Part shown: positions 17,076-23,529 of the stretch, in pieces
Numbering within the stretch: the first letter of the stretch is position 1
Layout: each line of letters begins with the position of its first letter
NCBI RefSeq assembly: GCF_003385215.1
Contig: NZ_PQHW01000032.1
Coordinates: forward strand, 1 to 62,800
Direction of reading: 5' to 3'
From: Amycolatopsis thermalba
Lineage (GTDB): Bacteria; Actinomycetota; Actinomycetes; Mycobacteriales; Pseudonocardiaceae
DNA length: 62,800 bases
The notes under the pieces: model-generated
Told to the model about the DNA's origin: nothing
Databases searched by the model: none
Seen by the model: only the letters and a program-made list of their open reading frames with translations
Position numbers and translations under genes: made by a program

Positions 17076-17621
17076 TCACGGGTGGTCGTAGCCGCGTGCC
17101 TCCAGGTATCGGCGTAGGCGGTCCAGCGCTCGGCGCCTCAGCGGACCCACGCTGCCCACCGCGACGCCCAGCTCGGCCGCGATTTCGGCGTGCGTCGCGG
17201 GTGGGTCTTGCAGCAGGAGCTCCACCAGGCGCCTCTGCGGGCCGGGCAGCGCGGCCACCCCCTGGCGCAACACCGCGTCCCGTTCGGCGGTCAGTACCTG
17301 GCGCTCCGGGGCGAGGCCCTCGTCCGCCCGGTCGCACTCCGCGGGCACCTCCTGACGCCGCGACTCCAGCACCCGCAACGCCTGCCGCCGGGCGGTCGTC
17401 GCCAGCCAGCCGGGTAGACGGGCCGGGTCGCGCAGCTCCCGCAGCTGCGCCAGGGACACCCACGTGTTCTGGCAGACGTCGGACACATCGGCCTCCCCCA
17501 GGCGGTGCGCCCGCGCCACCCGCAGGACCACCACCGACAGCCCCCGCACCAACGCGGACCACGCGCCCTGGTCACCACGCCACGCGCGCGCCAGCAAGTC
17601 GATCAGTTCGATTTCGGTCAT
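17076..17621 (-). CDS. Sigma-70 family RNA polymerase sigma factor (ECF-type)
   Basis: 181 aa from ATG 17621, with GAGGGG five bases upstream; the frame is open further but lacks an equally good start. Region 2 (LLARAWRGDQGAWSALVRGL ... LGEADVSDVCQNTWVSLAQLRELRDPARLPGWLATTARRQALRVLES) and region 4 (LPGPQRRLVELLLQDPPATHAEIAAELGVAVGSVGPLRRRALDRLRRYL) are both present, the usual two-domain ECF layout. No anti-sigma gene is adjacent. The divergent neighbour is a secreted protein and could be a target. Confidence 0.9.
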   Translation of the reverse strand: MTEIELIDLLARAWRGDQGAWSALVRGLSVVVLRVARAHRLGEADVSDVCQNTWVSLAQLRELRDPARLPGWLATTARRQALRVLESRRQEVPAECDRADEGLAPERQVLTAERDAVLRQGVAALPGPQRRLVELLLQDPPATHAEIAAELGVAVGSVGPLRRRALDRLRRYLEARGYDHP

Positions 17622-17909
17622 GGAACCCCTCGTGATCACCGGTCCCGACTCAGATGGCACCGCCACGCGGACAGCTCCCGAAAACCGCTGGTAGGCGAGA
17701 AGTTGAGTAAAACTACGCACACGCACCGTGATCAACTAACGAACAGCCACACGGAAGGCGGAACCAGGGTTCCGCCGTACGGGGCTGGATCGATCGCTTT
17801 CGAGGTGAAACACTCGCCACCGGCAGGAGAAATCAGGCCGGGATCAGCACACCCGATGACCAGGCCGGAACAAACTTCCCGTAGTCGTTCGTGGACGGTG
17901 GTGGTGGCG

Positions 17910-18707
17910 ATGCGCGACGCGATCCGCGTGCGCCACTCCGCGCGGCCACTTCCGGTCGAACTCAAACTGCTGCTCGCGGGCGGATTCGTGCTCGCCGGCT
18001 GGCTGCTCACCACGGTCCTCGGGGCACCGCCGGCCGCGGCCGACGAGGCGCCGTCCGAACCGGACACCGTCGCGGCCCAGCAGCAGCCGAACCTGCTCGG
18101 CGCGATGACCGGACTCGTCGGCGACGTCACCGGCACGGTCGGCACGACACTTTCGGCCGTCACCGAAACGGCTGAAACAACACTGACGACCGTCACCGAA
18201 ACGGCGGATCAGGCCACGCACCCGATCGTCGAAATCGTCGGCCAGACCGTTCAGACCGTCGCTCCGGACGCACCGTCCGAACCGGTCGAGCCGGAACCGG
18301 TGGCGAAAACCGAGGCCGAACCGGTGATCACCCAGCCGGCGGCGGCCGCCCCGAAATCCGCGCCGCCGGCTCCCGCGGAACCAACTCCCGCGGAACCGGT
18401 GCACGCCGTCGCCCACCACGCCCCGGCCGTCAAGCACGCCGAGGCGCCGGCGCCACCTCGGCACCTGGACCTCCCGGTCCCGGTGCGGGCGGACAACGGC
18501 CCGCCGCCCCCGGCACCCACCGACCCGGGCGACCCCGGCGTCGTCATCACCGTCTCCCACGACTCGGGCAACGGCGGCCGCGACCTGATGGCCGTTCTCG
18601 GCCCGCGCGCCGCCGCCGAGCCGGTTCAGCCGATCGTGGGAGCGCTGACCAGCGGTTTTGTGGGTATGGGCACGGAAGCGGGCCTACCGCCCACCTCGCC
18701 CGACTGA
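17910..18707 (+). CDS. Secreted Pro/Ala/Glu-rich protein of unknown function
   Basis: 265 aa from ATG 17910 (an ATG at 17856 is possible). Signal peptide: basic RVRHSARPLPVELK, hydrophobic LLLAGGFVLAGWLLTTVLG and AxA site PPAAADEA near residue 50. The next section is helical with a TETAETTLTTVTETA heptad-like repeat, then a low-complexity PEPVAKTEAEPV/PAEPTPAEPV region with several His residues. No known domain is seen. The gene is divergent from the sigma factor with 288 bp between the starts, and its end faces a dense hairpin cluster. Confidence 0.7.
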   Translation: MRDAIRVRHSARPLPVELKLLLAGGFVLAGWLLTTVLGAPPAAADEAPSEPDTVAAQQQPNLLGAMTGLVGDVTGTVGTTLSAVTETAETTLTTVTETADQATHPIVEIVGQTVQTVAPDAPSEPVEPEPVAKTEAEPVITQPAAAAPKSAPPAPAEPTPAEPVHAVAHHAPAVKHAEAPAPPRHLDLPVPVRADNGPPPPAPTDPGDPGVVITVSHDSGNGGRDLMAVLGPRAAAEPVQPIVGALTSGFVGMGTEAGLPPTSPD

Positions 18708-18799
18708 CGCGAGACACGGTCACACAGGCGACCCGCGTCCACAACAAGATCAACTAGCGCGCCCGTTCCGAAGCGCCGTTCGACGGCCACTTCAGACTT

Positions 18800-18869
18800 C
18801 CCGACCGACCAACCGCGCCTGGCCGGTCGGGTGCTGGTCCCGGCGTCGCGATGCCCCCGCGACGCCGGG
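18800..18869 (+). terminator. Two strong hairpins after the secreted protein gene
   Basis: Hairpin 1: CCCGACCGACCA (18800-18811) with TGGCCGGTCGGG (18820-18831), one mismatch, 8-nt loop. Hairpin 2: CCCGGCGTCGCG (18839-18850) with CGCGACGCCGGG (18858-18869), perfect 12 bp, 7-nt loop. They begin about 90 bp after the stop codon. Confidence 0.65.
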
Positions 18870-18942
18870 GCCCCAACCGGGCACGTGTCCGGAGCTTCCG
18901 CTCACCGCGCCGAGCGGAAGCCGGATGCGTGCCTAGCCGCGA

Positions 18943-19093
18943 TGACCCGCCGGCACGTCGAGGGGCGGTGCCGGCGGGTCACCGTGGAGCCCGGCCCGGA
19001 GCGATCCGGGCCGGGTGCCCCGCAGCCGGTGCGCTGGACGTCGTCAGCCGTACTTTCCCTGGGACGGCAGGCAGACGACCAGCGCACCGGCTG
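18943..19093 (-). terminator. Three further inverted repeats after the MocR-type gene
   Basis: TGACCCGCCGGCAC (18943-18956) with its perfect complement at 18968-18981, 14 bp; CCCGGCCCGGA (18990-19000) with TCCGGGCCGGG (19005-19015) closing a GCGA (GNRA-type) tetraloop; and CAGCCGGTGCGCTGG (19023-19037) with its perfect complement at 19079-19093, 15 bp with an internal partly paired loop. The last one ends 3 bp from the MocR stop and is probably its terminator. No gene is visible in 18708-19095. Confidence 0.6.
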
Positions 19094-19095
19094 TT

Positions 19096-20523
19096 TCAGG
19101 CCACCGGCAGATCGTCGGCCGGGGCGCCGCGCACCGAAGCGGCGGCCAGCGCCAGCCGCGTGACGGCCTCGGTCAGGCGCTCCGCCGGCTGGGCGTACGG
19201 CAGCCGCAGCCAGTGTTCGAGCCCGCCCTGGGCGCTGAACCGGGACGCGGGCGCCACCTGGACCCCGTGGTTGGCCGCGGCGACCGCCAGGCGCGTGCTC
19301 ATCGGCTCCGGGAGGCGGCACCACAGCGACAACCCGCCGGCCGGCACGCGGAACCGCCAGTCCGGCAGGTCCCGCCGCACGGCCTCGGCCAGCGCCTCCC
19401 GCTGGGCACGCAGGTCGGCACGGCGCAACGTCAGCACGGAGTCGCCCGCGTCCAGCAGTTCCGCCACCACCAGCTGCTCGAACACCGGCGACCCGAGGTC
19501 CGACGCGAACCGGGACGAGGACAGCCGCGTCACCAGGTCCTCCGACGCCCGGATCCAGCCGATCCGCAGCCCGCCCCAGTGCGATTTGGACGCCGTCCCC
19601 ACGGTGATCGCCCAGTCGCCGGCGAACGTGGCCAGCGGCGGCGGACCGTCGAGCGGATCGCCGTCCAGGTCCAGCTCGGCGAACGTCTCGTCGACCACCG
19701 CATGCGTTTGCGTGCGCGCCAGCAGCGCCCCCAGCCCCTCCCGGCCGGCCGCGTCGAGCCGGGCGCCCGTCGGGTTGTGGAAGTCGACGATGAGGTGCGC
19801 CATCCGGGGCGCGGTCTGGCGCACCGCGGCCTCCAGCCCGGCCAGGTCCCACCCGTGCTCGCCCAGCGCGACCGGCACCGGCGTGGTGTGCGCGGCGCGG
19901 ATCGCCTCCAGGGCGTTCGGGTACGTCGGCTGTTCCACCAGGACCCGGTCGCCGGGGTGGGTCAGCATCCGCAGCACGAGGACGAACGCGTGGTGCGCCC
20001 CGTTGGTGATCATGATCTGCGCCGGTGACGTGGGCAGGCCGCGCGCGGTGTACCGGTCGGCGATGCGCTCGCGCAGCAGCGGGAGGCCGCGGCCGGTGTA
20101 GCCGTGCCCGCCGAGTTCGTCGACCAGCAGCAGCCGCGCCCGGTCGACCGCCGCCATCACGCCCGGGACGGCCGGCGTCGCCGCGCGGACCAGGTCGATC
20201 GCCTGCGGGCTGTCGGGCGGCGCGGGGTCGAGCACCCGCCCGCGGGGCGCGGTGATCCACGACCCCGCGCCCCGCCTGCTGGCGACCAGCCCCGCCTCGC
20301 GCAGGCGGTCCAGGGCGGCCGCGACGAGCGTGCGGCTGACGTCCAGTGCCTCGGCGAGTTCCCGTTCCGCCGGCAACCGGGTGCCGACCGGCAGCTGGCC
20401 GTCGAGGACTCCCAGCTCGATCGCCGCCGCCAGGTCCGCCGCGCCCTGACGTGAGCCGTTGCGCCGCCAAGCCCCGAGGACGAGAGCCAATCTGCGAGCC
20501 GAGATGCGGCCGATAGGGTCCAT
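19096..20523 (-). CDS. MocR-type GntR/aminotransferase regulator (YczR-like)
   Basis: 475 aa from ATG 20523 (TTG 20532 is open). N-terminal winged helix (GTRLPAERELAEALDVSRTLVAAALDRLREAGLVASRRGAGSWI, about residues 45-95) is fused to a class I aminotransferase fold with HNPTGARLD, DETFAEL and the PLP lysine in TVGTASKSHWGGLRIGW (about residue 305). MocR proteins use PLP-bound effectors to control a nearby gene. Here the divergent partner is a YczE-like membrane protein, an arrangement recurrent in bacteria and known as YczR/YczE. The intergenic region is 62 bp and packed with inverted repeats. Confidence 0.88.
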   Translation of the reverse strand: MDPIGRISARRLALVLGAWRRNGSRQGAADLAAAIELGVLDGQLPVGTRLPAERELAEALDVSRTLVAAALDRLREAGLVASRRGAGSWITAPRGRVLDPAPPDSPQAIDLVRAATPAVPGVMAAVDRARLLLVDELGGHGYTGRGLPLLRERIADRYTARGLPTSPAQIMITNGAHHAFVLVLRMLTHPGDRVLVEQPTYPNALEAIRAAHTTPVPVALGEHGWDLAGLEAAVRQTAPRMAHLIVDFHNPTGARLDAAGREGLGALLARTQTHAVVDETFAELDLDGDPLDGPPPLATFAGDWAITVGTASKSHWGGLRIGWIRASEDLVTRLSSSRFASDLGSPVFEQLVVAELLDAGDSVLTLRRADLRAQREALAEAVRRDLPDWRFRVPAGGLSLWCRLPEPMSTRLAVAAANHGVQVAPASRFSAQGGLEHWLRLPYAQPAERLTEAVTRLALAAASVRGAPADDLPVA

Positions 20524-20528
20524 GAAAT

Positions 20529-20582
20529 CCAATTATTGCAGATTGGCTCTGGTTATCCAGTCCACTGGCCCGCAAAGTGGAC
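20529..20582. promoter_or_regulatory. Probable MocR operator region
   Basis: CCAAT-N8-ATTGG (20529-20546), CTGG-TTAT-CCAG (20549-20560), and GTCCACT-N9-AGTGGAC (20560-20582) follow one another between the divergent starts. The AGTGG core recalls sites of PdxR-type MocR proteins. Direct evidence of binding is lacking. Confidence 0.5.
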
Positions 20583-20585
20583 GCC

Positions 20586-21209
20586 GTGACTGCAATCGAT
20601 CTACGGCCGGTGCGCGTCTCGGTCAGCCCCGCGCGCCGGCTCACCCAGCTGATGGCCGGCCTCGCCCTCTACGGCACGAGCATGGCGATGATGACGCGCG
20701 CCGGGCTCGGCCTGTCCCCGTGGGACGTCCTGCACGAGGGCCTCGCGCAGCGCACCGGCCTCACCTTCGGCACCGTCGTCGCGCTCACGTCGGTCGGCGT
20801 GCTCGCCCTGTGGATCCCGCTCCGCCAGCGCCCCGGGCTGGGCACGGTGGCGAACGTGCTGGTCGTCGCGGTGGCCGTGGACCTGGTGCGCGCCGTCCTG
20901 CCCGACCAGCACGCGCTCGGCTGGCGCATCGCGCTGCTGGTCAGCGGCGTCGTGCTCAACGCCGTGGCGACCGCGGTGTACGTGGGTGCCCGGCTCGGCC
21001 CCGGCCCGCGCGACGGCTTGATGACCGGGGTGGCCGCCCGCAACCTGTGGTCCGTCCGGGCGGTGCGCACCTGCATCGAACTCACCGTGCTGGCGGCCGG
21101 CTGGTTCTTCGGCGGCACGGTCGGCGCCGGAACCGTGCTCTACGCGCTCGCCATCGGGCCGCTCACCCAGGCCCTGCTCCGCCACGTCACCTGGCGCGAG
21201 TCACGCTAA
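20586..21209 (+). CDS. YczE/YitT-family integral membrane protein
   Basis: 207 aa from GTG 20586; GTG 20577 is possible but lies within the right arm of the inverted repeat. The YczE signature is plain: RRLTQLMAGLALYGTSMAMMTRAGLGLSPWDVLHEGLAQRTGLTFGT, five hydrophobic segments and the conserved GARLGPGPRDGLMTGVA. The function of YczE proteins is not settled; transport or a role in vitamin B6-related metabolism has been proposed from the MocR partner. The end overlaps the convergent Clp-N gene by 9 bp. Confidence 0.87.
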   Translation: MTAIDLRPVRVSVSPARRLTQLMAGLALYGTSMAMMTRAGLGLSPWDVLHEGLAQRTGLTFGTVVALTSVGVLALWIPLRQRPGLGTVANVLVVAVAVDLVRAVLPDQHALGWRIALLVSGVVLNAVATAVYVGARLGPGPRDGLMTGVAARNLWSVRAVRTCIELTVLAAGWFFGGTVGAGTVLYALAIGPLTQALLRHVTWRESR

Positions 21210-21728
21210 CGCCTGCCGGACCCGCGGCGCGTCCACGTCGAACCGGGCGAGCACGTCGGCGGCGGGCCCGCGCAGCGCGGTGAGGGCGAGCAGGATGTGC
21301 TCGGACCCGAGTTCCTTGCCGCCCAAGGAAATCACCTCCTTCAGGCACACCTGCAGCACCTTCTTCGACTCGTCGGCGAACGGGATGTGCCGCCGTTTCC
21401 GCCCGCCGGTGCGGCCGGCGAGCGCGTGCGGGCCGTGCGCCTGCTCGACGCGGTCGAGGATCGCGTCCACGTCGATGCCGAACTCGCCGAGCGCCTCGGC
21501 GTCGGCCTCGGTGATGCCGCCCCGGCGCCGCACCCGCGCGGTTTCGGCGGCGACGTCGTCGAGCGCCACGCCGAACCGGGTCAGCAGCCGGCCGGCCCCG
21601 CTGTCCGGGAAGCGCAGCAGCGCGACCAGCAGGTGCAGCGGATCGATTCGCGGCGAATCCAGGCGGATCGCGTCCTGCTGCGCCTCGACGACCACCTCGC
21701 GGGCGTCCGCGGTGAACTTCTCGAACAT
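21201..21728 (-). CDS. Clp N-terminal (ClpC-type repeat) domain protein
   Basis: 175 aa from ATG 21728, with GGGAGG five bases before it and its A shared with the upstream TGA stop. Two Clp-N repeats: FEKFTADAREVVVEAQQDAIRLDSPRIDPLHLLVALLRFPDSGAGRLLTRFGV and IPFADESKKVLQVCLKEVISLGGKELGSEHILLALTALRGPAADVL. No AAA+ domain follows, so this is a stand-alone substrate/adaptor-binding module, not a protease ATPase. It is coupled to the small helix-turn-helix gene and may modulate its stability or activity; this is inference. Confidence 0.88.
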   Translation of the reverse strand: MFEKFTADAREVVVEAQQDAIRLDSPRIDPLHLLVALLRFPDSGAGRLLTRFGVALDDVAAETARVRRRGGITEADAEALGEFGIDVDAILDRVEQAHGPHALAGRTGGRKRRHIPFADESKKVLQVCLKEVISLGGKELGSEHILLALTALRGPAADVLARFDVDAPRVRQALA

Positions 21729-21937
21729 CACTGCCTCCCGTACTTCTTGTGCACGGCCTGCCTGCTCACGCCCAGCTCCGCCGCGATGTCCTGCCACGAC
21801 CAGCCCTGCGCCCGCGCGCTGCGCACCTGGACGGCTTCAAGCTGTTCGAGCAGCCGCCGCAGCGCGGCCACGGCACGCAGGCCGACCCGCGGATCGCGGT
21901 CGCCGGCGCGGGCGGCCAGGTCGGTTGCCTTCGTCAT
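21728..21937 (-). CDS. Small helix-turn-helix DNA-binding protein
   Basis: 69 aa. Residues 20-69 hold a homeodomain-like helix-turn-helix: LRRLLEQLEAVQVRSARAQGWSWQDIAAELGVSRQAVHKKYGRQ. Its TGA overlaps the ATG of the Clp-N gene. A consensus-like promoter ends 6 nt before its ATG, so it is probably leaderless, and two palindromes cover that promoter. It is the obvious candidate to bind them. Confidence 0.85.
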   Translation of the reverse strand: MTKATDLAARAGDRDPRVGLRAVAALRRLLEQLEAVQVRSARAQGWSWQDIAAELGVSRQAVHKKYGRQ

Positions 21938-21939
21938 GA

Positions 21940-21983
21940 TGTCAACCTACGTTGACATCCGGATGTCGTCAACCTAAGTTGAC
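21940..21983 (-). promoter_or_regulatory. Promoter and two palindromic operators of the HTH-Clp operon
   Basis: Minus strand: -35 TTGACG (21967-21972), 17-bp spacer, -10 TAGGTT (21944-21949), ATG 6 nt later. Palindrome 1 TGTCAAC-ctac-GTTGACA (21940-21957) covers the -10; palindrome 2 GTCAAC-ctaa-GTTGAC (21968-21983) covers the -35; centres are 27 bp apart. On the plus strand TAGGGT (21987-21992) ends 7 nt before the GTG of the PP2C-like gene, so both directions could be controlled. Confidence 0.8.
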
Positions 21984-21999
21984 AGCTAGGGTCGGGCGG

Positions 22000-22752
22000 G
22001 TGATCCACGTCGCCGAGCGGTCCGGCGTCGGCCTCGACGGCCGGCCCCGCCCCACGGAGGACCGCGTGGTCGTGCTCGGCCACGCCGTCGCGGTGCTCGA
22101 CGGCGCCACCTCGGCCGATCCGGACCAGCCCTCCGGTGGCTGGTACTCCGAGCACCTGGCGGCCGAACTCGCCCACGAACTGACCGGCGACGGCGACCTG
22201 CGCGCGGCTCTGCGCAGAGCGATCACCGGTGTCACGCGGAAACACGACCTACGCCCCGGATCGGCTCCGTCGAGCACGGTCGCGATGCTGCGCTGGGACA
22301 CCGAGCGCGTGGACGCCCTGGTGCTGGCCGACAGTCCGATCGTCGCCTTTGGACGGTCCGTCGACGTGCTCGCCGACGAGCGGCTGGACACGCTCCGGAG
22401 GACCGGACGGTTGCGGACGCAGGAAGCCGTGCGAGCGCTGCGCAACCAGCCCGGCGGGTTCTGGGTCGCCGAAGCCGATCCCACGGCCGCCGCCCACGCA
22501 CTGACCCGCAGCTGGCCGCGCGCCGAACTGGACGCCGTCCTGCTCGCCAGCGACGGCGTGTCCTGCGGCGTCGACGACTACGGCCTGTTCACCTGGCCCG
22601 AAGCCTTGCACCTGGCGCGCACCCAGGGCGTGGACGCGGTGCTCGACGGCGTCCGCGCGGCCGAGGACGGCGATCCGGACGGGGCGCGGTGGCCGCGGGC
22701 CAAGCGCCACGACGACCAGGCGCTGGTGCTGGTCGAGTTCGGGCGGCCCTAG
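22000..22752 (+). CDS. PP2C-like phosphatase family protein
   Basis: 250 aa from GTG 22000 (leaderless). The sequence follows the PPM/PP2C fold: TEDRVVVLGHAVAVLDGATSADPD near residue 20-40, SSTVAMLRWDTERVDALVLADSPIVAF in the middle, LDAVLLASDGVSCGVDDY and a C-terminal RHDDQALVLVEF. The metal-binding Asp residues (VLDGAT, LLASDGV, HDDQA) are kept while the classical N-terminal RxxNED is reduced to PTEDR. Serine/threonine phosphatase activity is plausible. It is divergent from the HTH-Clp pair and may share its operators. Confidence 0.75.
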   Translation: MIHVAERSGVGLDGRPRPTEDRVVVLGHAVAVLDGATSADPDQPSGGWYSEHLAAELAHELTGDGDLRAALRRAITGVTRKHDLRPGSAPSSTVAMLRWDTERVDALVLADSPIVAFGRSVDVLADERLDTLRRTGRLRTQEAVRALRNQPGGFWVAEADPTAAAHALTRSWPRAELDAVLLASDGVSCGVDDYGLFTWPEALHLARTQGVDAVLDGVRAAEDGDPDGARWPRAKRHDDQALVLVEFGRP

Positions 22753-22811
22753 GGGAAAGATCGGGGACTTCTCCGGATCTTCCGCGGCCCGCGCGGCGGA
22801 AAGCTGTTCAC

Positions 22812-23453
22812 ATGGGGATTTCCGGAGCTTCACCGGGCGAAAGAGCCCGGCCCTGGCTGCTCGTTGCGAACGTGGCGATCGGCTGGGGACTGTTCACCGC
22901 CGTCATCCTGCACGTGGTCAGCGGTCGCAACCCGGTGTGGGACACGCTGTCCAGCTACGCGCTCGCGGAGGGTGGGGTCGGCCTGCTCGGCGCGAGCATG
23001 ATCGCGATCGCCGTCGGGTCGGTCGCGTTGCTGACCGCCGTCAAGGCCGCCGGCCACCGGCTCAGCCGGACCACCCAGGTGCTGTTCTGGGCCTGGTCGA
23101 CCGGGCTCGTCGCGGCCGCGTTGTTCCCCGCCAGCTACCCGGAGCGGTTCGACCCGGTCAGCGGGCAGATCCACGAATACGCCTGCGCCATCGCGTTCCT
23201 GAGCCTGGCCGCACTCGGCTGGACCCTGCCCGCCCGGCTGCGGACCCACCCGGCGATCACCCGGCTCACGCTGCTGACGCTCGGCGGCGTGCTCCTGTTC
23301 GGCGTGAGCTACCTGGTGCCCGGCGTGCTGCCCGTCGGCCTGGCCCAGCGGCTCGCGCTCGCCGCGGACATCGGCCTGCTGATCACGATCGCCCGCGCGG
23401 TCGCGGTTCCGGCGCCGTTTCCCGCGAAACCGCGGGAGCGTGTATCCAGCTGA
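22812..23453 (+). CDS. DUF998 family membrane protein
   Basis: 213 aa from ATG 22812. Six hydrophobic segments with the DUF998 features WDTLSSYALAEGG after the first helix, FPASYPERFDPVSGQIHEYACAIAFLSLA in the third loop, and GVSYLVPGVLPVGLAQRLALAADIGLL near the end. It is an inner-membrane protein of unknown function. A large stem-loop follows the stop codon immediately. Confidence 0.82.
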   Translation: MGISGASPGERARPWLLVANVAIGWGLFTAVILHVVSGRNPVWDTLSSYALAEGGVGLLGASMIAIAVGSVALLTAVKAAGHRLSRTTQVLFWAWSTGLVAAALFPASYPERFDPVSGQIHEYACAIAFLSLAALGWTLPARLRTHPAITRLTLLTLGGVLLFGVSYLVPGVLPVGLAQRLALAADIGLLITIARAVAVPAPFPAKPRERVSS

Positions 23454-23508
23454 CCCCCGGCGCCCTCTGTGTCAGCAAGGGCCGGGATGACCCGGCCGAC
23501 ACCGGGGG
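23454..23508 (+). terminator. Composite stem-loop between DUF998 and multicopper oxidase genes
   Basis: Nested arms CCCCCG (23454-23459)/CGGGGG (23503-23508), GTGTC (23469-23473)/GACAC (23498-23502) and GGCCGGG (23480-23486)/CCCGGCC (23491-23497), with an ATGA loop, then CTTTCT. It starts directly at the DUF998 stop codon and lies 21 bp before the oxidase ATG, so it ends DUF998 transcription or attenuates oxidase expression. Confidence 0.65.
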
Positions 23509-23529
23509 CTTTCTGGGGGGAAAGACTTC

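Noticed and set aside
16625..17635. 336-codon plus-strand frame over the third repeat and the sigma factor
   Set aside because: It is antisense to a well-supported sigma factor and low complexity elsewhere.
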